Positions 51,919 through 60,669 of a stretch of 64,000 nt of DNA are shown here, piece by piece; positions within the stretch are counted from its first letter, which is position 1, and every line of letters begins with the position of its first letter. The DNA comes from Streptomyces sp. AP-93 (GTDB lineage: Bacteria; Actinomycetota; Actinomycetes; Streptomycetales; Streptomycetaceae): assembly GCF_022808175.1 (NCBI RefSeq), contig NZ_JALGBX010000020.1, forward strand, positions 124,001 to 188,000. The letters are read 5' to 3'. Both the position numbers and the translations under genes were made by a program. Below the pieces are notes generated by a model. That model saw only the letters and a program-made list of their open reading frames with translations, was not told where the DNA came from and did no database searches.

Positions 51919-53025
51919 ATGACCGCATGGCCGATTTCACGAGGGCCCGGTGCCACGACCTGGGCACCCGAGACGGTCACGACCGACCCGTACAACGCCC
52001 AGACGCCGTCGGCCGCGCTGGCCGAGCCGGTTACGCCCGTGGGCGCCTTCTTCGTACGCGATCACTTCGGCATCCCGCGGACGACACTCCGCCGGTGGCG
52101 GCTGCGGCTCGGCGGCGCCGCGGCCGAGCCCTTCGACCTCGGCTACGACGAGCTGCTCGCGATGGAGCACCGGGAACTGGACGTCGTACTGGAATGCGCG
52201 GGCAACGGCCGCAGTCTGATGACACCCCGCCCGCCGGGCCTGCCGTGGAGCCAGCAGGCGGTCGGCTGTGCACATTTCGCGGGCGTGCCGTTCCACTCCC
52301 TTGCCACCCGGGCCCGGATCGAGCCGGCGGCCATGGAAATCGTCTTCACCGGAGCCGACTCCGGCACGGTGCACGGCCGCCGGACGGCCTTCGAGCGCAG
52401 CCTCCCGCTCGCCGTGGCCCTCCACCCGGACACCCTCCTCGCCACCCACATGAACGGCGAGCCGCTCGCACCCGAGCACGGGGCGCCGGTCCGCCTGGTG
52501 GTCCCCGGCCGGTACGCGGTCGCCGACGTGAAGTGGCTGGTCGAGGCGCGAGCCGTCACGGAGCCGTTCACCGGGGTGTTCCAGGCTGAGGAGTACGTCT
52601 ACGTCGCGTCGCGCGGCACCCCCGAGGGGCCCGTGACGACGGTGCGGGTCAAATCGCTCATCACCGAACCCGAGCCGGACACGGCCGTCCGCCGCGGTCA
52701 CGGGACCGTCGTACGGGGCCGGGCCTGGTCGGGCGACGGGGCGCCCGTGCGACGGGTCGAGGTGCGGGCCGAGTGCGAGGACGACGACGGTGACGAGGGT
52801 AAAGGCGGAGACCGGGACTGGCGCGACGCCGTGCTCGAGCCGTCGACCGGGCCGTACGCCTGGACGGGTTGGTCCCACCGGTGGACGCCGCAGCGGCCCG
52901 GCCTGTACCGGCTGTTGGCCCGCGCAACCGACGAGCACGGTGACACCCAGCCGCCACGGGCGCCGTGGAACGCCCGTGGGTACGGCTGCAACCCCGTGGC
53001 ATCCGTCGAGGTGGTCGTCGTATGA
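51919..53025 (+). CDS. Sulfite-oxidase-like molybdopterin enzyme
   Basis: A 368-residue member of the sulfite oxidase family. The molybdenum-ligating Cys is Cys93 in LECAGNGRS. FFVRDHFGIP near the N terminus and the VKWLVEARAVTEPFTG region are typical of the Mo domain, and a C-terminal dimerisation domain (about 235-368) follows. It has no haem domain and no export signal. I choose ATG 51919, 6 nt after GAAGGTGG; GTG 51910 would overlap that site. With the persulfide dioxygenase and sulfurtransferase genes downstream, oxidation of sulfite to sulfate is the likely role. Confidence 0.9.
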   Translation: MTAWPISRGPGATTWAPETVTTDPYNAQTPSAALAEPVTPVGAFFVRDHFGIPRTTLRRWRLRLGGAAAEPFDLGYDELLAMEHRELDVVLECAGNGRSLMTPRPPGLPWSQQAVGCAHFAGVPFHSLATRARIEPAAMEIVFTGADSGTVHGRRTAFERSLPLAVALHPDTLLATHMNGEPLAPEHGAPVRLVVPGRYAVADVKWLVEARAVTEPFTGVFQAEEYVYVASRGTPEGPVTTVRVKSLITEPEPDTAVRRGHGTVVRGRAWSGDGAPVRRVEVRAECEDDDGDEGKGGDRDWRDAVLEPSTGPYAWTGWSHRWTPQRPGLYRLLARATDEHGDTQPPRAPWNARGYGCNPVASVEVVVV

Positions 53026-53094
53026 GGGTCTCAGGAGACGGTGCGCGCCGCAGGGAACACGGCAGGGGAACGACGATGCCGCAGGGTGATGGAA

Positions 53095-54447
53095 ATGAAC
53101 GAGATCGAAGTCATGACCACCGCGTCACTCGGTGACAACAGCTATCTCCTCGTGAGCGGCGACGAGGCCGCGCTGGTCGACCCGCAGCGGGACAGCTGGG
53201 GCCTGGTGGAGTCCTGTACCTCCAGGGGGGTGCGGATCCGGTACGTCCTGGAGACGCATGTGCACAACGACTACGTCTCCGGTGCTCTGGAGGTTCGCGC
53301 GGCGACCGGCGCCACGGTGGCCGGCCCGGCCCGTGCGCCGTACGCATTCGACCATCTCGCGTTGGCCGAGGACGACGAGATCGTCTTCGGGGGTGTGACC
53401 GTGAGGGCGATGGAGACACCTGGGCACACCGCCGAACACACCTCGTACCTCGTTTTCGACGACACAGGGCAGGCGCCGACGGCCGTCTTCACCGGAGGCA
53501 GCCTCCTCGTCGGCAACGCCGGCCGTACCGATCTGTCCGGCGACGACCACACGGAGGAACTCGCCCGCGCGCAGTTCCGGACGCTGCGGCGACTGGCACT
53601 GCTGCCGGACGCCACCCAGGTGCTGCCGACGCACGGAGCGGGGAGTTCCTGTGCGGCCGGCCTTGTATCGGCGGACCGGACCACCACCGTGGGTGCCGAG
53701 CGGCGTACCAACCCCACGCTGACCACCCAGGACGAGGAGGAGTTCGTCAGTGGGCGGCTGTCAGGCCTGCCTCCGTACCCCGCCTACTACCACTACATGG
53801 CGCCGATCAACCGGTCCGGGCCCGGCGTACTCGGCGGCCCGCCCACACTCCGGCCGCTCGCAGCGGCCATGGTGGAGGGGCTGGCCGGGGGCGGTGCACA
53901 GATCGTCGACGGACGCGACCGCGGAACGTTCGCCGCGGCCCATCTGCCCGGCTCGATCTGCGACGAGCTGGACGACCGCTTCGCGAGCCTGGTCGGCGAG
54001 GTCGTGCCGTTCGGTACGAGTCTGGTGCTGGTGCTGCCGGAGCCGGCCGAGGACGCGGCCCACGAGGCGATGCTCCAGCTGCTGAGGATCGGATACGAGA
54101 ACGTCGCGGGATATCTGGCGGGTGGCACGGATGCCTGGGCCGCCGCCGGCCGGCCGCTGCGTACCTTCCGTACCGCGGACGCGTCCGAGCTGGCCGGACA
54201 TGTCGCCGAGCGGCGGGTGCTCGACGTGCGGCCGGAGCGCCCGGAGGGCGGAATCCCGGGCACGCTCGCCGTGCCTCTGGCCGAGCTGCCCCGGCGGCTG
54301 GGCGAGCTGCCCCGCGACCGGGAGATCTGGGCGGTGTGCGGGAGCGGCCGCCGGGCGACCATCGCGGCGAGTCTCCTCGACCGGGCAGGTATCCCCGTAA
54401 CGGCGGTGATCAGGGGCGGCGTGCGGGACCTGATGACACACGTATGA
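53095..54447 (+). CDS. MBL-fold persulfide dioxygenase fused to two rhodanese domains
   Basis: A 450-residue fusion. The N-terminal metallo-beta-lactamase domain has the ETHE1-type iron site THVHNDYVSG (His55, His57, Asp59) and TPGHTAEHTSY. The first rhodanese-like domain (about 260-365) lacks an active Cys (loop VLPEPAED), so it is structural. The second (about 370-450) has Cys415 in AVCGSGRRA. The protein should oxidise persulfide sulfur to sulfite and pass sulfur between thiols. ATG 53095 is 8 nt after CAGGG; ATG 53089 is less likely. The product, sulfite, would feed the enzyme encoded upstream. Confidence 0.92.
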   Translation: MNEIEVMTTASLGDNSYLLVSGDEAALVDPQRDSWGLVESCTSRGVRIRYVLETHVHNDYVSGALEVRAATGATVAGPARAPYAFDHLALAEDDEIVFGGVTVRAMETPGHTAEHTSYLVFDDTGQAPTAVFTGGSLLVGNAGRTDLSGDDHTEELARAQFRTLRRLALLPDATQVLPTHGAGSSCAAGLVSADRTTTVGAERRTNPTLTTQDEEEFVSGRLSGLPPYPAYYHYMAPINRSGPGVLGGPPTLRPLAAAMVEGLAGGGAQIVDGRDRGTFAAAHLPGSICDELDDRFASLVGEVVPFGTSLVLVLPEPAEDAAHEAMLQLLRIGYENVAGYLAGGTDAWAAAGRPLRTFRTADASELAGHVAERRVLDVRPERPEGGIPGTLAVPLAELPRRLGELPRDREIWAVCGSGRRATIAASLLDRAGIPVTAVIRGGVRDLMTHV

Positions 54448-54476
54448 CAGCGGAAGAGAGGATGAGAGGAGGAATC

Positions 54477-55328
54477 ATGGGTACCAACGGCTACGCACAT
54501 CCGGAGACACTGGTGGACACCGAGTGGCTGGCCGCCCACCTCGACGACGGAACGGTGCGCGTCATCGACGTGGACGAGGACACCACGGCGTACGAACAGG
54601 GCCACATCCCGGGCTCCGTGGGCTGGAACTGGACCAAGGACCTGCACACCGCCGTGGGGCGGGACTACCTGGACCGTGAGGCACTCGGGCAGCTGCTCGC
54701 CGAGGCGGGCGTCGCGTACGACACCACGGTGATCCTGTACGGAGGCAACAACAACTGGTTTGCCGCGTATGCGTACTGGATCCTGCGGCTGCGGGGCTTC
54801 GGCAAGGTGAAGCTGCTCGACGGCGGCCGGAAGAAGTGGGAGCTGGAAAGCCGGGAGATGACTCAAGAGGTCAGGAAGTACGAGCACACCGACTTCACGG
54901 TGACGGGTCAGGAGAACCCGCAGTTCCGCGCGCTGCGCGGCGAAGTGCTGGAGGGCGTGGGGTCCGCCGTCCGGATGGTCGACGTCCGGTCCCCGGAAGA
55001 GTACCGGGGCGAGAAGCTGGCGCCGCCCCACCTGCCGCAGGAGCAGGCCCAGGTGCCCGGCCACATCCCCGGCGCGGCCAACGTCCCCTGGGCGCAGGCG
55101 GCCAACGACGACGGGACGTTCAAGTCCGCCGGCGAACTGAAGGCGCTCTACACGGGGAAGGGCATCACCGCCGACCGCGAGGTCATCGCCTACTGCCGCA
55201 TCGGTGAGCGCTCCTCGCACACCTGGTTCGCGCTCCACGAACTGCTCGGCTACCCAGACGTCAAGAACTACGACGGCTCCTGGACCGAGTACGGGTCGCT
55301 GGTGCGTGTTCCTGTCGAGATGGGGTGA
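54477..55328 (+). CDS. Thiosulfate/3-mercaptopyruvate sulfurtransferase
   Basis: A 283-residue tandem-rhodanese sulfurtransferase. Domain 1 (about 1-135) is inactive, and domain 2 has the active Cys240 in AYCRIGERSSHTW. CRIGERS is the loop of actinobacterial thiosulfate sulfurtransferases (CysA/SseA type). AGAGGAGGA precedes ATG 54477, 30 bp after the persulfide dioxygenase gene. It would move sulfane sulfur from thiosulfate to a thiol and supply persulfide to the dioxygenase, closing a small sulfur-oxidation pathway. Confidence 0.93.
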   Translation: MGTNGYAHPETLVDTEWLAAHLDDGTVRVIDVDEDTTAYEQGHIPGSVGWNWTKDLHTAVGRDYLDREALGQLLAEAGVAYDTTVILYGGNNNWFAAYAYWILRLRGFGKVKLLDGGRKKWELESREMTQEVRKYEHTDFTVTGQENPQFRALRGEVLEGVGSAVRMVDVRSPEEYRGEKLAPPHLPQEQAQVPGHIPGAANVPWAQAANDDGTFKSAGELKALYTGKGITADREVIAYCRIGERSSHTWFALHELLGYPDVKNYDGSWTEYGSLVRVPVEMG

Positions 55329-55342
55329 CGCGGAAATCCTTT

Positions 55343-55360
55343 AGACCGTGGGCCCGGTCT
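55343..55360 (+). terminator. Short hairpin after the sulfurtransferase gene
   Basis: AGACCG (55343-55348) pairs with CGGTCT (55355-55360) around a 6-nt loop, 15 bp after the stop. It is weak and also resembles part of the TetR operator (TAGACCG), so it may be a terminator, an accessory operator, or neither. Confidence 0.35.
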
Positions 55361-55407
55361 GGTCGCGGGACGAGCGGCTGACCGGCCCGGTCGGCCCGAG
55401 AGGGCGA

Positions 55408-55436
55408 TTGCGAGAATATGTAGATCGGTCTAGTCT
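55408..55436 (+). promoter_or_regulatory. tetR promoter with overlapping operator
   Basis: TTGCGA (55408-55413), a 17-nt spacer and TAGTCT (55431-55436) form a promoter whose start would fall at or near ATG 55443, so the mRNA is probably leaderless. The palindrome-like TAGATCGGTCTA (55421-55432) covers the spacer and -10 element and is the reverse complement of the site at 56047-56058. Confidence 0.7.
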
Positions 55437-55442
55437 GGCGTC

Positions 55443-56000
55443 ATGGGACAGAAGGGCGCCGAGACGCGGGACCGCTTGCTGGACGCGACGCAGGAGTTGA
55501 TCGAGGCCGGGGGGTACTTCGGCGCCGGGCTCAACCAAGTGATCGCGGCCAGTGGCGCACCCCGCGGCTCGCTCTACTTCCACTTCCCCGGCGGCAAGGA
55601 CCAGCTGGTCGGCGAGTCCGTCCGGCGGGCCGGGGGGATGATCGGTGACGCCCTGGGGGGCCTGGCCGAGTCCAGCCCGTCGGTGGCGGAGTTCGTCGGC
55701 GGGGTGCTGCGGCACCTGGGCGACCGGCTGGAGGAGTCGGGCTGGCGCAAGGGGTGTCCGGTGGCCACCGTGGCGCTGGAGATGGCCGCCACCAGCGACC
55801 CGCTGCACGAGGCGTGCTCGGAGGTCTACGCCTCGTGGCAGGCGGCCCTGCGTGCACAGCTGGCGGGCCGGTGGGACGCCGACGATCTCGCGGTCACCAT
55901 CCTGGCCCTGGTGGAGGGGGCGCTCCTGCTGGCCCGGGCGCACCGCAGCAGGGGGCCGCTGGACAGCGTCTCCCGTCAGATCGGCGTCCTGCTGGGCTGA
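55443..56000 (+). CDS. TetR-family repressor (LmrA/YxaF-like)
   Basis: A 185-residue regulator. The N-terminal helix-turn-helix is complete (RDRLLDATQELIEAGGY, then VIAASGAPRGSLYFHFPGGKDQL; short: GAPRGSLYFHF). The C-terminal ligand domain has the pattern of the LmrA/YxaF group (GCPVATVALEMA). It should repress itself and the fused epimerase/hydrolase gene through the two identical operator sites. A textbook intrinsic terminator follows the gene. Confidence 0.92.
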   Translation: MGQKGAETRDRLLDATQELIEAGGYFGAGLNQVIAASGAPRGSLYFHFPGGKDQLVGESVRRAGGMIGDALGGLAESSPSVAEFVGGVLRHLGDRLEESGWRKGCPVATVALEMAATSDPLHEACSEVYASWQAALRAQLAGRWDADDLAVTILALVEGALLLARAHRSRGPLDSVSRQIGVLLG

Positions 56001-56004
56001 CACG

Positions 56005-56033
56005 GCCCGCCGTGACCGGCGGGCTTCTTTTTC
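56005..56033 (+). terminator. Intrinsic terminator after tetR
   Basis: GCCCGCCG (56005-56012) pairs exactly with CGGCGGGC (56017-56024) around a TGAC loop and is followed by TTCTTTTTC. It is the only classical stem-plus-T-tract terminator I see in the window. Confidence 0.9.
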
Positions 56034-56046
56034 GTCCAAAAATATG

Positions 56047-56058
56047 TAGACCGATCTA
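56047..56058 (+). promoter_or_regulatory. TetR operator upstream of the epimerase/hydrolase fusion
   Basis: TAGACCGATCTA (56047-56058) is the exact reverse complement of the site in the tetR promoter; both are preceded by AATATG. It sits 14 bp before ATG 56073, with an AAGGAG ribosome site between, so TetR binding would block transcription of the fusion gene. Confidence 0.8.
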
Positions 56059-56072
56059 TTCAAGGAGCTTTC

Positions 56073-57761
56073 ATGGACGCGATCGTCTTCGGCGCGACCG
56101 GCTTCATCGGCCGCTCGCTCGTCGCCGAACTGCTCACCCGGGGACAGCGGGTGGCGGCAGCCGTACGCCGCAACGACACCCTGACCCCCTGGCTGACCTC
56201 CCAGGGCGTCGACACCGGCGGGCTGGACATCTTCGCCGCCGACATCACGGAGCCGCTCTCGGGGCTGCCCGAGGTGCGCGACGTCTACAACGCCGCCGGC
56301 CGCTTCGCCTTCGGACTCGGCGTGCAGGAGGCGCGGGCGACCAACGTCACCGGCGCGCTCAACGTGCTCGAATGGGCCGCCGGGCTACCCCGGTTGCGGC
56401 GGCTGGTGCACATCAGCGGGTACCGGGTGAGCAGCTCCGACGGCCGCCCCGACTACGCCGGGCTGGGAGCGTACGAGGCGTCGAAGCACGAGGGAGACCT
56501 CGCGGTGCGCGCCCGGGCTCGCGAGCTGGAAGTACCGCTGACCATCGCGAACCCCAGCACCGTGATCGGGCCGGGCCAGTACATAGGCCTGGCCACCCTC
56601 GTCCAGGACCTGTGGAACGGCCGGCTTCCCGCGCTGCCCGGCGGCCGCGACACCTTCCTTCCGATCACCACGATCGACTACTTCGTACGGTTCCTCGCGG
56701 AGATCCCCGCATCACCCGCGGGCGAGCACTACTGGGTGCTCGACGACAGCACTCCGCTCCTGCCCGAGCTGATCGCTGCGATCGCCGACCACACCGGCGT
56801 ACGGGCACCCCGCCGGACCGTTCCCGCCGGTCTGCTGCGGCGACTGCCGCGCAAGCTGACCGGCGCCGATCCCGAGACGCTGGCGTTCCTCTCCACCGAC
56901 CGCTACCCGACCGCCTCCGCCCGCGCCTTCGCCGCGAGCGCCGGTCTGGAGATGCCTCCGGCCGCCGACGCCCTGCGCGGGTGGGCCGACGACCTGGTGG
57001 CCGCCCGGTTCGGTGCCGCGTCGCCCTGGCTGAGGCCGTACGGCTTCTCCGACGTGGCGGGCAGCCGTACCTGGGTGAGCGGAGAGCGGCACCGCCCCGA
57101 CCACGTCCTGCTGCACGGACTGCCCATGAACGCCGACCTCTGGGCGCCCCTCGCCTCCCACCTCCCCGGCCCGGTCCTCGCCCCCGACCTGCCGGGCCTG
57201 GGCCGCTCGGCCGCCACGACCCGGCCGGTGGACGCGTGGCTGGAGGATCTGCTGGGCCCGGTGCGGACCCGCCCCGTACTGGTCGCGCACTCCCTGGCCT
57301 GCGGCCCCGCGCTGCGCTTCGCCGTCGATCATCCGGACCGCATCAGCGGTCTCGTGCTCATTTCCCCGGCGTTCCTGCAGGCACCCGCCCCCCGGCTCGC
57401 CCGCTCGGGACTGGCCGCGCCGATGATGCGCCGCATGTCCGCCGCCCGGCTGGCCCGGACGCTCGGGGTCCCCGAGGGGGCGGAGGTGGAGAGCGCGGCG
57501 GCGGACCTGCGCCGTCGCGGCGTGGCGCGCCGCGTGGTCACGGCCGTGCGTACGGACGTCGCCGGACGCGGGCGGTCGCGGGCGCTGCTGGACCGGGTGG
57601 CCGTCCCGGTCCGGATCATCGTGGGCTCGGCCGATCCGCTGGTCGAGGCCGTCGGCCACCCGGTGGCCGAGATCGAAGGGGCCGGGCACTATCCCCAGCT
57701 GACCCACCCCTCGCAGACGGCCCGCCACCTCGCCGCCGCGTCCGCTCAGATCGGCGGATGA
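56073..57761 (+). CDS. NAD-dependent epimerase fused to alpha/beta hydrolase
   Basis: A 562-residue two-domain protein. Residues ~1-320 form an extended SDR (Rossmann GATGFIGRSLVAELL; YEASK with the catalytic Tyr and Lys; HISG as the Ser strand). Residues ~335-562 are an alpha/beta hydrolase with oxyanion segment LLHGLPMN, nucleophile in AHSLACG (Ser), acid in GSADPL and His in GAGHYPQ, so the triad is intact. The nucleophile elbow has Ala in place of the first Gly. AAGGAG precedes ATG 56073. The substrate is unknown, but a TetR repressor with matching operators suggests inducible detoxification or small-molecule modification. Confidence 0.9.
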   Translation: MDAIVFGATGFIGRSLVAELLTRGQRVAAAVRRNDTLTPWLTSQGVDTGGLDIFAADITEPLSGLPEVRDVYNAAGRFAFGLGVQEARATNVTGALNVLEWAAGLPRLRRLVHISGYRVSSSDGRPDYAGLGAYEASKHEGDLAVRARARELEVPLTIANPSTVIGPGQYIGLATLVQDLWNGRLPALPGGRDTFLPITTIDYFVRFLAEIPASPAGEHYWVLDDSTPLLPELIAAIADHTGVRAPRRTVPAGLLRRLPRKLTGADPETLAFLSTDRYPTASARAFAASAGLEMPPAADALRGWADDLVAARFGAASPWLRPYGFSDVAGSRTWVSGERHRPDHVLLHGLPMNADLWAPLASHLPGPVLAPDLPGLGRSAATTRPVDAWLEDLLGPVRTRPVLVAHSLACGPALRFAVDHPDRISGLVLISPAFLQAPAPRLARSGLAAPMMRRMSAARLARTLGVPEGAEVESAAADLRRRGVARRVVTAVRTDVAGRGRSRALLDRVAVPVRIIVGSADPLVEAVGHPVAEIEGAGHYPQLTHPSQTARHLAAASAQIGG

Positions 57762-57790
57762 CCGGCTGGTCGGCCGGGCCCCGTGAGCAC

Positions 57791-57833
57791 GTGACCGCCC
57801 TGACCGCCGTGACCGCCCTGACCGCCGTGATCG
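57791..57833 (+). repeat. Tandem 9-bp / 18-bp repeat downstream of the fusion gene
   Basis: GTGACCGCC and CTGACCGCC alternate, so the 18-bp unit is present twice and begins a third copy, in the 74-bp gap before the convergent Lrp gene end. Probably replication slippage, with no terminator-like pairing. Confidence 0.85.
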
Positions 57834-57835
57834 GC

Positions 57836-58324
57836 TCAGGAGGGCAGTGATCGCCTCGACGCGCCCGGGGTGGGCCGCGGGTACGTCCTGGACTGCTTGA
57901 CGCTGCCGTACGCGAAGCTCGACTCGATCGAGGCGATACCGGGAATGGCGTGGATCCGGTGGCGCACCAGGGCTTCGTAGGCTTCGAGATCTTCGATGAC
58001 GACGCGGAGCAGGTAGTCACTGCTTCCCGCCATCAGGTAGCAGTCCTGGATGTGCTCGATGACCGCGACGTGCTCTTCGAACAGCCTCACCGCTTCCGCC
58101 GTGTGGCGTTCCAGGCGGATCCGGACGAACACGGTGACCGGGAGTCCGAAGGCGACCTGGTCGACCATGGCGGTGTAGCCGCGGATGAGGCCCGCTTCCT
58201 CCAGGCGTCGAACCCGGCGCAGACAGGGCGACGGGGAGAGCCGGACGCGGTCGGCCAGGTCCTGGTTGGACAGGCGTCCGTCGGCCTGCAATTCCCTGAT
58301 GATCTGCAGATCGACTGCGTCCAT
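57836..58324 (-). CDS. Lrp/AsnC-family transcriptional regulator
   Basis: A 162-residue feast/famine regulator. The N-terminal helix-turn-helix (LQADGRLSNQDLADRVRLSPSPCLRRV region; core RLSNQDLADRV) is followed by the RAM ligand domain, with VTVFVRIRLERH, DCYLMAGSSDYLLRVV and the C-terminal SFAYGSVKQSR strand. I take ATG 58324, with AAGGAG 6 nt upstream; GTG 58330 overlaps that site. It is divergent from an EamA exporter and aminotransferase pair and likely senses an amino acid to control them. Confidence 0.92.
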   Translation of the reverse strand: MDAVDLQIIRELQADGRLSNQDLADRVRLSPSPCLRRVRRLEEAGLIRGYTAMVDQVAFGLPVTVFVRIRLERHTAEAVRLFEEHVAVIEHIQDCYLMAGSSDYLLRVVIEDLEAYEALVRHRIHAIPGIASIESSFAYGSVKQSRTYPRPTPGASRRSLPS

Positions 58325-58459
58325 GGCCACTCCTTGGCAGATTCTGCCCCAAACGTATGTCTGAGGAGCAGAACTGGCAATCGACTGCCCTGCCCGAAGC
58401 CCTACCGTTGCCCTGGAACGGGCCGGACCGGTCCGCTCTCAGAGGCTGGAGCAATTTCC

Positions 58460-59437
58460 TTGGTCGCGACGAACACCACCCCGGCGACCGCGCCTCCCGA
58501 CGCGGCGGGCCCGAAGGCCGGACACCCCGGCCGGTTCGGGCTCTCCCCGCAAGCCCAGGGCATGCTGGCCCTCCTGCTGACCGTGGCGATCTGGGCCGCC
58601 TTCGCGCTCAGCGCCCGCGCCCTGAGCGCCTCCTCGCTCCTGCCCGCCGACGCCGCCCTGCTGCGGTTCGGCGTCCCCCTCCTCGTCCTGCTCCCCGCCC
58701 TGTGGCGGCGCCGTCGCCGCATCGCCGCAGTCCGGCCAGGCGTCGCACTCAAGATCATCTGCGGTGCGGGGGTGCCCTTCTTCCTGGCGGCGATGCACGG
58801 CGGCGCCCTGACCTCCGCGGCCTTCGTCGGCTCGATCGTCCCCGGGATGGTCCCGCTGTTCGTCTCCGCCATCATGGTCGGCCGCGGACACGGCGTCCCC
58901 CGGGGAACGCAGGCGGTCGGGCTCGCGCTGATCGCGTCCGGTGTGGTCGCCCTCGTCTGGCGCCACGTCGTTCCGGTGGACACGGACGTCCTCGCGGGCG
59001 CCGGCACGCTCCTGGTGGCCAGCGGTCTGTGGGCCCTGTACACGGTGGGACTGCGCGAGGTGGACCTCGATCCCGTCGGATCGATCGGACTGCTGTGCCT
59101 GCCCTCCTTCGCGGTGATCGCCGTCCTGGTCCTGACCGGGGTCCTCCCGACGGGCATCGTGCACGCGGCCGGCAGCGACATCGTGCTGTTCCTGGTGGTG
59201 CAGGGGCTCGGAGTCGGATTGTGCGCGGGCCTGCTGTACGCCTTCGCCATCCGCCGGCTGGGCGCCGAACGCAGCTCCGTCGTCGGCAGCCTCAGCCCCG
59301 TCGCCGTCGTCCTGCTCGCCATCCCGCTGCTCGGTGAATCACCGACCCTCGCCGTGCTGTTCGGCGTACCCCTCATCACCGCCGGCGTCGTCCTCGCCAA
59401 CCGCCGCCCCCGACCCGAGGTTCCCGCAGATGCTTGA
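58460..59437 (+). CDS. EamA/DMT-family transporter, TTG start
   Basis: This 325-residue membrane protein has two EamA repeats with about 10 membrane segments in all, the drug/metabolite transporter fold used for amino-acid and metabolite export. I assign a TTG start at 58460, because GGAG lies 8 nt upstream and no ATG or GTG fits: the next ATG would remove part of the first membrane segment. Its stop overlaps the aminotransferase ATG by 8 bp. The Lrp-type regulator in front suggests export or sensing of an amino acid. Confidence 0.85.
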   Translation: MVATNTTPATAPPDAAGPKAGHPGRFGLSPQAQGMLALLLTVAIWAAFALSARALSASSLLPADAALLRFGVPLLVLLPALWRRRRRIAAVRPGVALKIICGAGVPFFLAAMHGGALTSAAFVGSIVPGMVPLFVSAIMVGRGHGVPRGTQAVGLALIASGVVALVWRHVVPVDTDVLAGAGTLLVASGLWALYTVGLREVDLDPVGSIGLLCLPSFAVIAVLVLTGVLPTGIVHAAGSDIVLFLVVQGLGVGLCAGLLYAFAIRRLGAERSSVVGSLSPVAVVLLAIPLLGESPTLAVLFGVPLITAGVVLANRRPRPEVPADA

Positions 59438-60650
59438 GCTCCTCCCGCCGCCGCCCACCGACCCGCTGTGGGACCTGACCTACGAGTTCGGCGCCGACGA
59501 CCGGCCCGAACGCATGAACCTCGTCCTCGGCGTCTACCGGGACCAGACGGGAACCACGCCCGTCATGGCCGCCGTGCGCGAGGCCGAGATGCGTCTGGCG
59601 CAGCGCTCGGAGTCCAAGGAGTACCGCGGGCTCTCCGGCAACGCCGCCTTCAACCGCTCCCTGCTGGACCTGGTCCTGGGCCCCGGCCCGGGCGGACCGG
59701 CCGACCGGGCCGCGGCCGTACAGACCGTCGCGGGCTCCGGCGCACTGCGGCTCCTGGCCGATCTGATCTGGCGGACCCGCCCGGGCACCACGGTGTGGGT
59801 CAGCGATCCGGCCTACGTCAACCACCGGCCCATCCTGGAGGCCGCCGGGCTGAAGGTCCGACCGTACGGCTGGCGCGACGCCGAGGGCGGCTTCGACGCG
59901 GCCGGTGTGCTGCGGGAACTGCGCGACGCCCGGCGGGACGACGTCGTCCTGCTCCAGGGCTGCTGCCACAACCCCACCGGTGTGGACCCCTTCCTCGACG
60001 ACTGGGAGGCGCTGGCCGAGTCGGCCGTCCGCGGCGGCTGGGTGCCCTTCGTCGACCTCGCCTATCACGGGCTCGGAGACGGCCTGGAAGCCGACCTGCT
60101 GGCCACGCGGATGCTGGCGGAGCGCGTGCCGGAAATGCTGATCGCCGTCAGCTGCTCGAAGAACTTCGGCCTCTACAGCGACCGCGTCGGCTGCGCCATC
60201 GTCCTCGGCGCCTCGGGCCGGGCCGTGCGGCACGCCGAGACGGCCCTGCAGAACGCTGCCCGGACGCTGTACTCGATGCCGCCCGAGCACGGCGCGGCCG
60301 TCGTGACCACGATCCTGGAGGACGAGGGCCTACGGGCCGCCTGGCGGGCGGAACTGGACGTCATGCGGGGCCGGATCATGGCCAACCGCGCCGATCTGAC
60401 CGCCCACCTGACCACGCTGGGGTGCGGGGAGCAGGCCCGGTCGCTGGCAGGGCAGAAGGGGATGTTCTCCATGCTGCCGCTCACGCCGCACCAGATGCTC
60501 CGGCTCCGCCGGCAGCACGCCGTCTACGGCACCACCTCGGGGCGGATCAACATCGCGGGAATCCCGGCGGACCGCATCCCCCGCCTCGCGCAGGGGATCG
60601 CGGCGGTGCTCGACACGGCCGACGCGCCGCGGGTGATCCTGCCCGCGTAG
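59430..60650 (+). CDS. Aromatic/aspartate aminotransferase (class I, TyrB-like)
   Basis: A 406-residue class I PLP aminotransferase of the AspC/TyrB subgroup. GVYRDQTGTTPVM near the N terminus, CCHNPTGVDP (PLP-ring Asn), VDLAYHGLGDG (Asp and Tyr) and SCSKNFGLYSDRVG with the Schiff-base Lys are all visible. The C-terminal Arg in GRINIAGI binds the substrate carboxylate. Substrates are probably aromatic amino acids or aspartate. The ATG overlaps the exporter gene, so the two are translationally coupled under the Lrp regulator. Confidence 0.93.
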   Translation: MLELLPPPPTDPLWDLTYEFGADDRPERMNLVLGVYRDQTGTTPVMAAVREAEMRLAQRSESKEYRGLSGNAAFNRSLLDLVLGPGPGGPADRAAAVQTVAGSGALRLLADLIWRTRPGTTVWVSDPAYVNHRPILEAAGLKVRPYGWRDAEGGFDAAGVLRELRDARRDDVVLLQGCCHNPTGVDPFLDDWEALAESAVRGGWVPFVDLAYHGLGDGLEADLLATRMLAERVPEMLIAVSCSKNFGLYSDRVGCAIVLGASGRAVRHAETALQNAARTLYSMPPEHGAAVVTTILEDEGLRAAWRAELDVMRGRIMANRADLTAHLTTLGCGEQARSLAGQKGMFSMLPLTPHQMLRLRRQHAVYGTTSGRINIAGIPADRIPRLAQGIAAVLDTADAPRVILPA

Positions 60651-60669
60651 GACCGGCGGACAAGACAGT

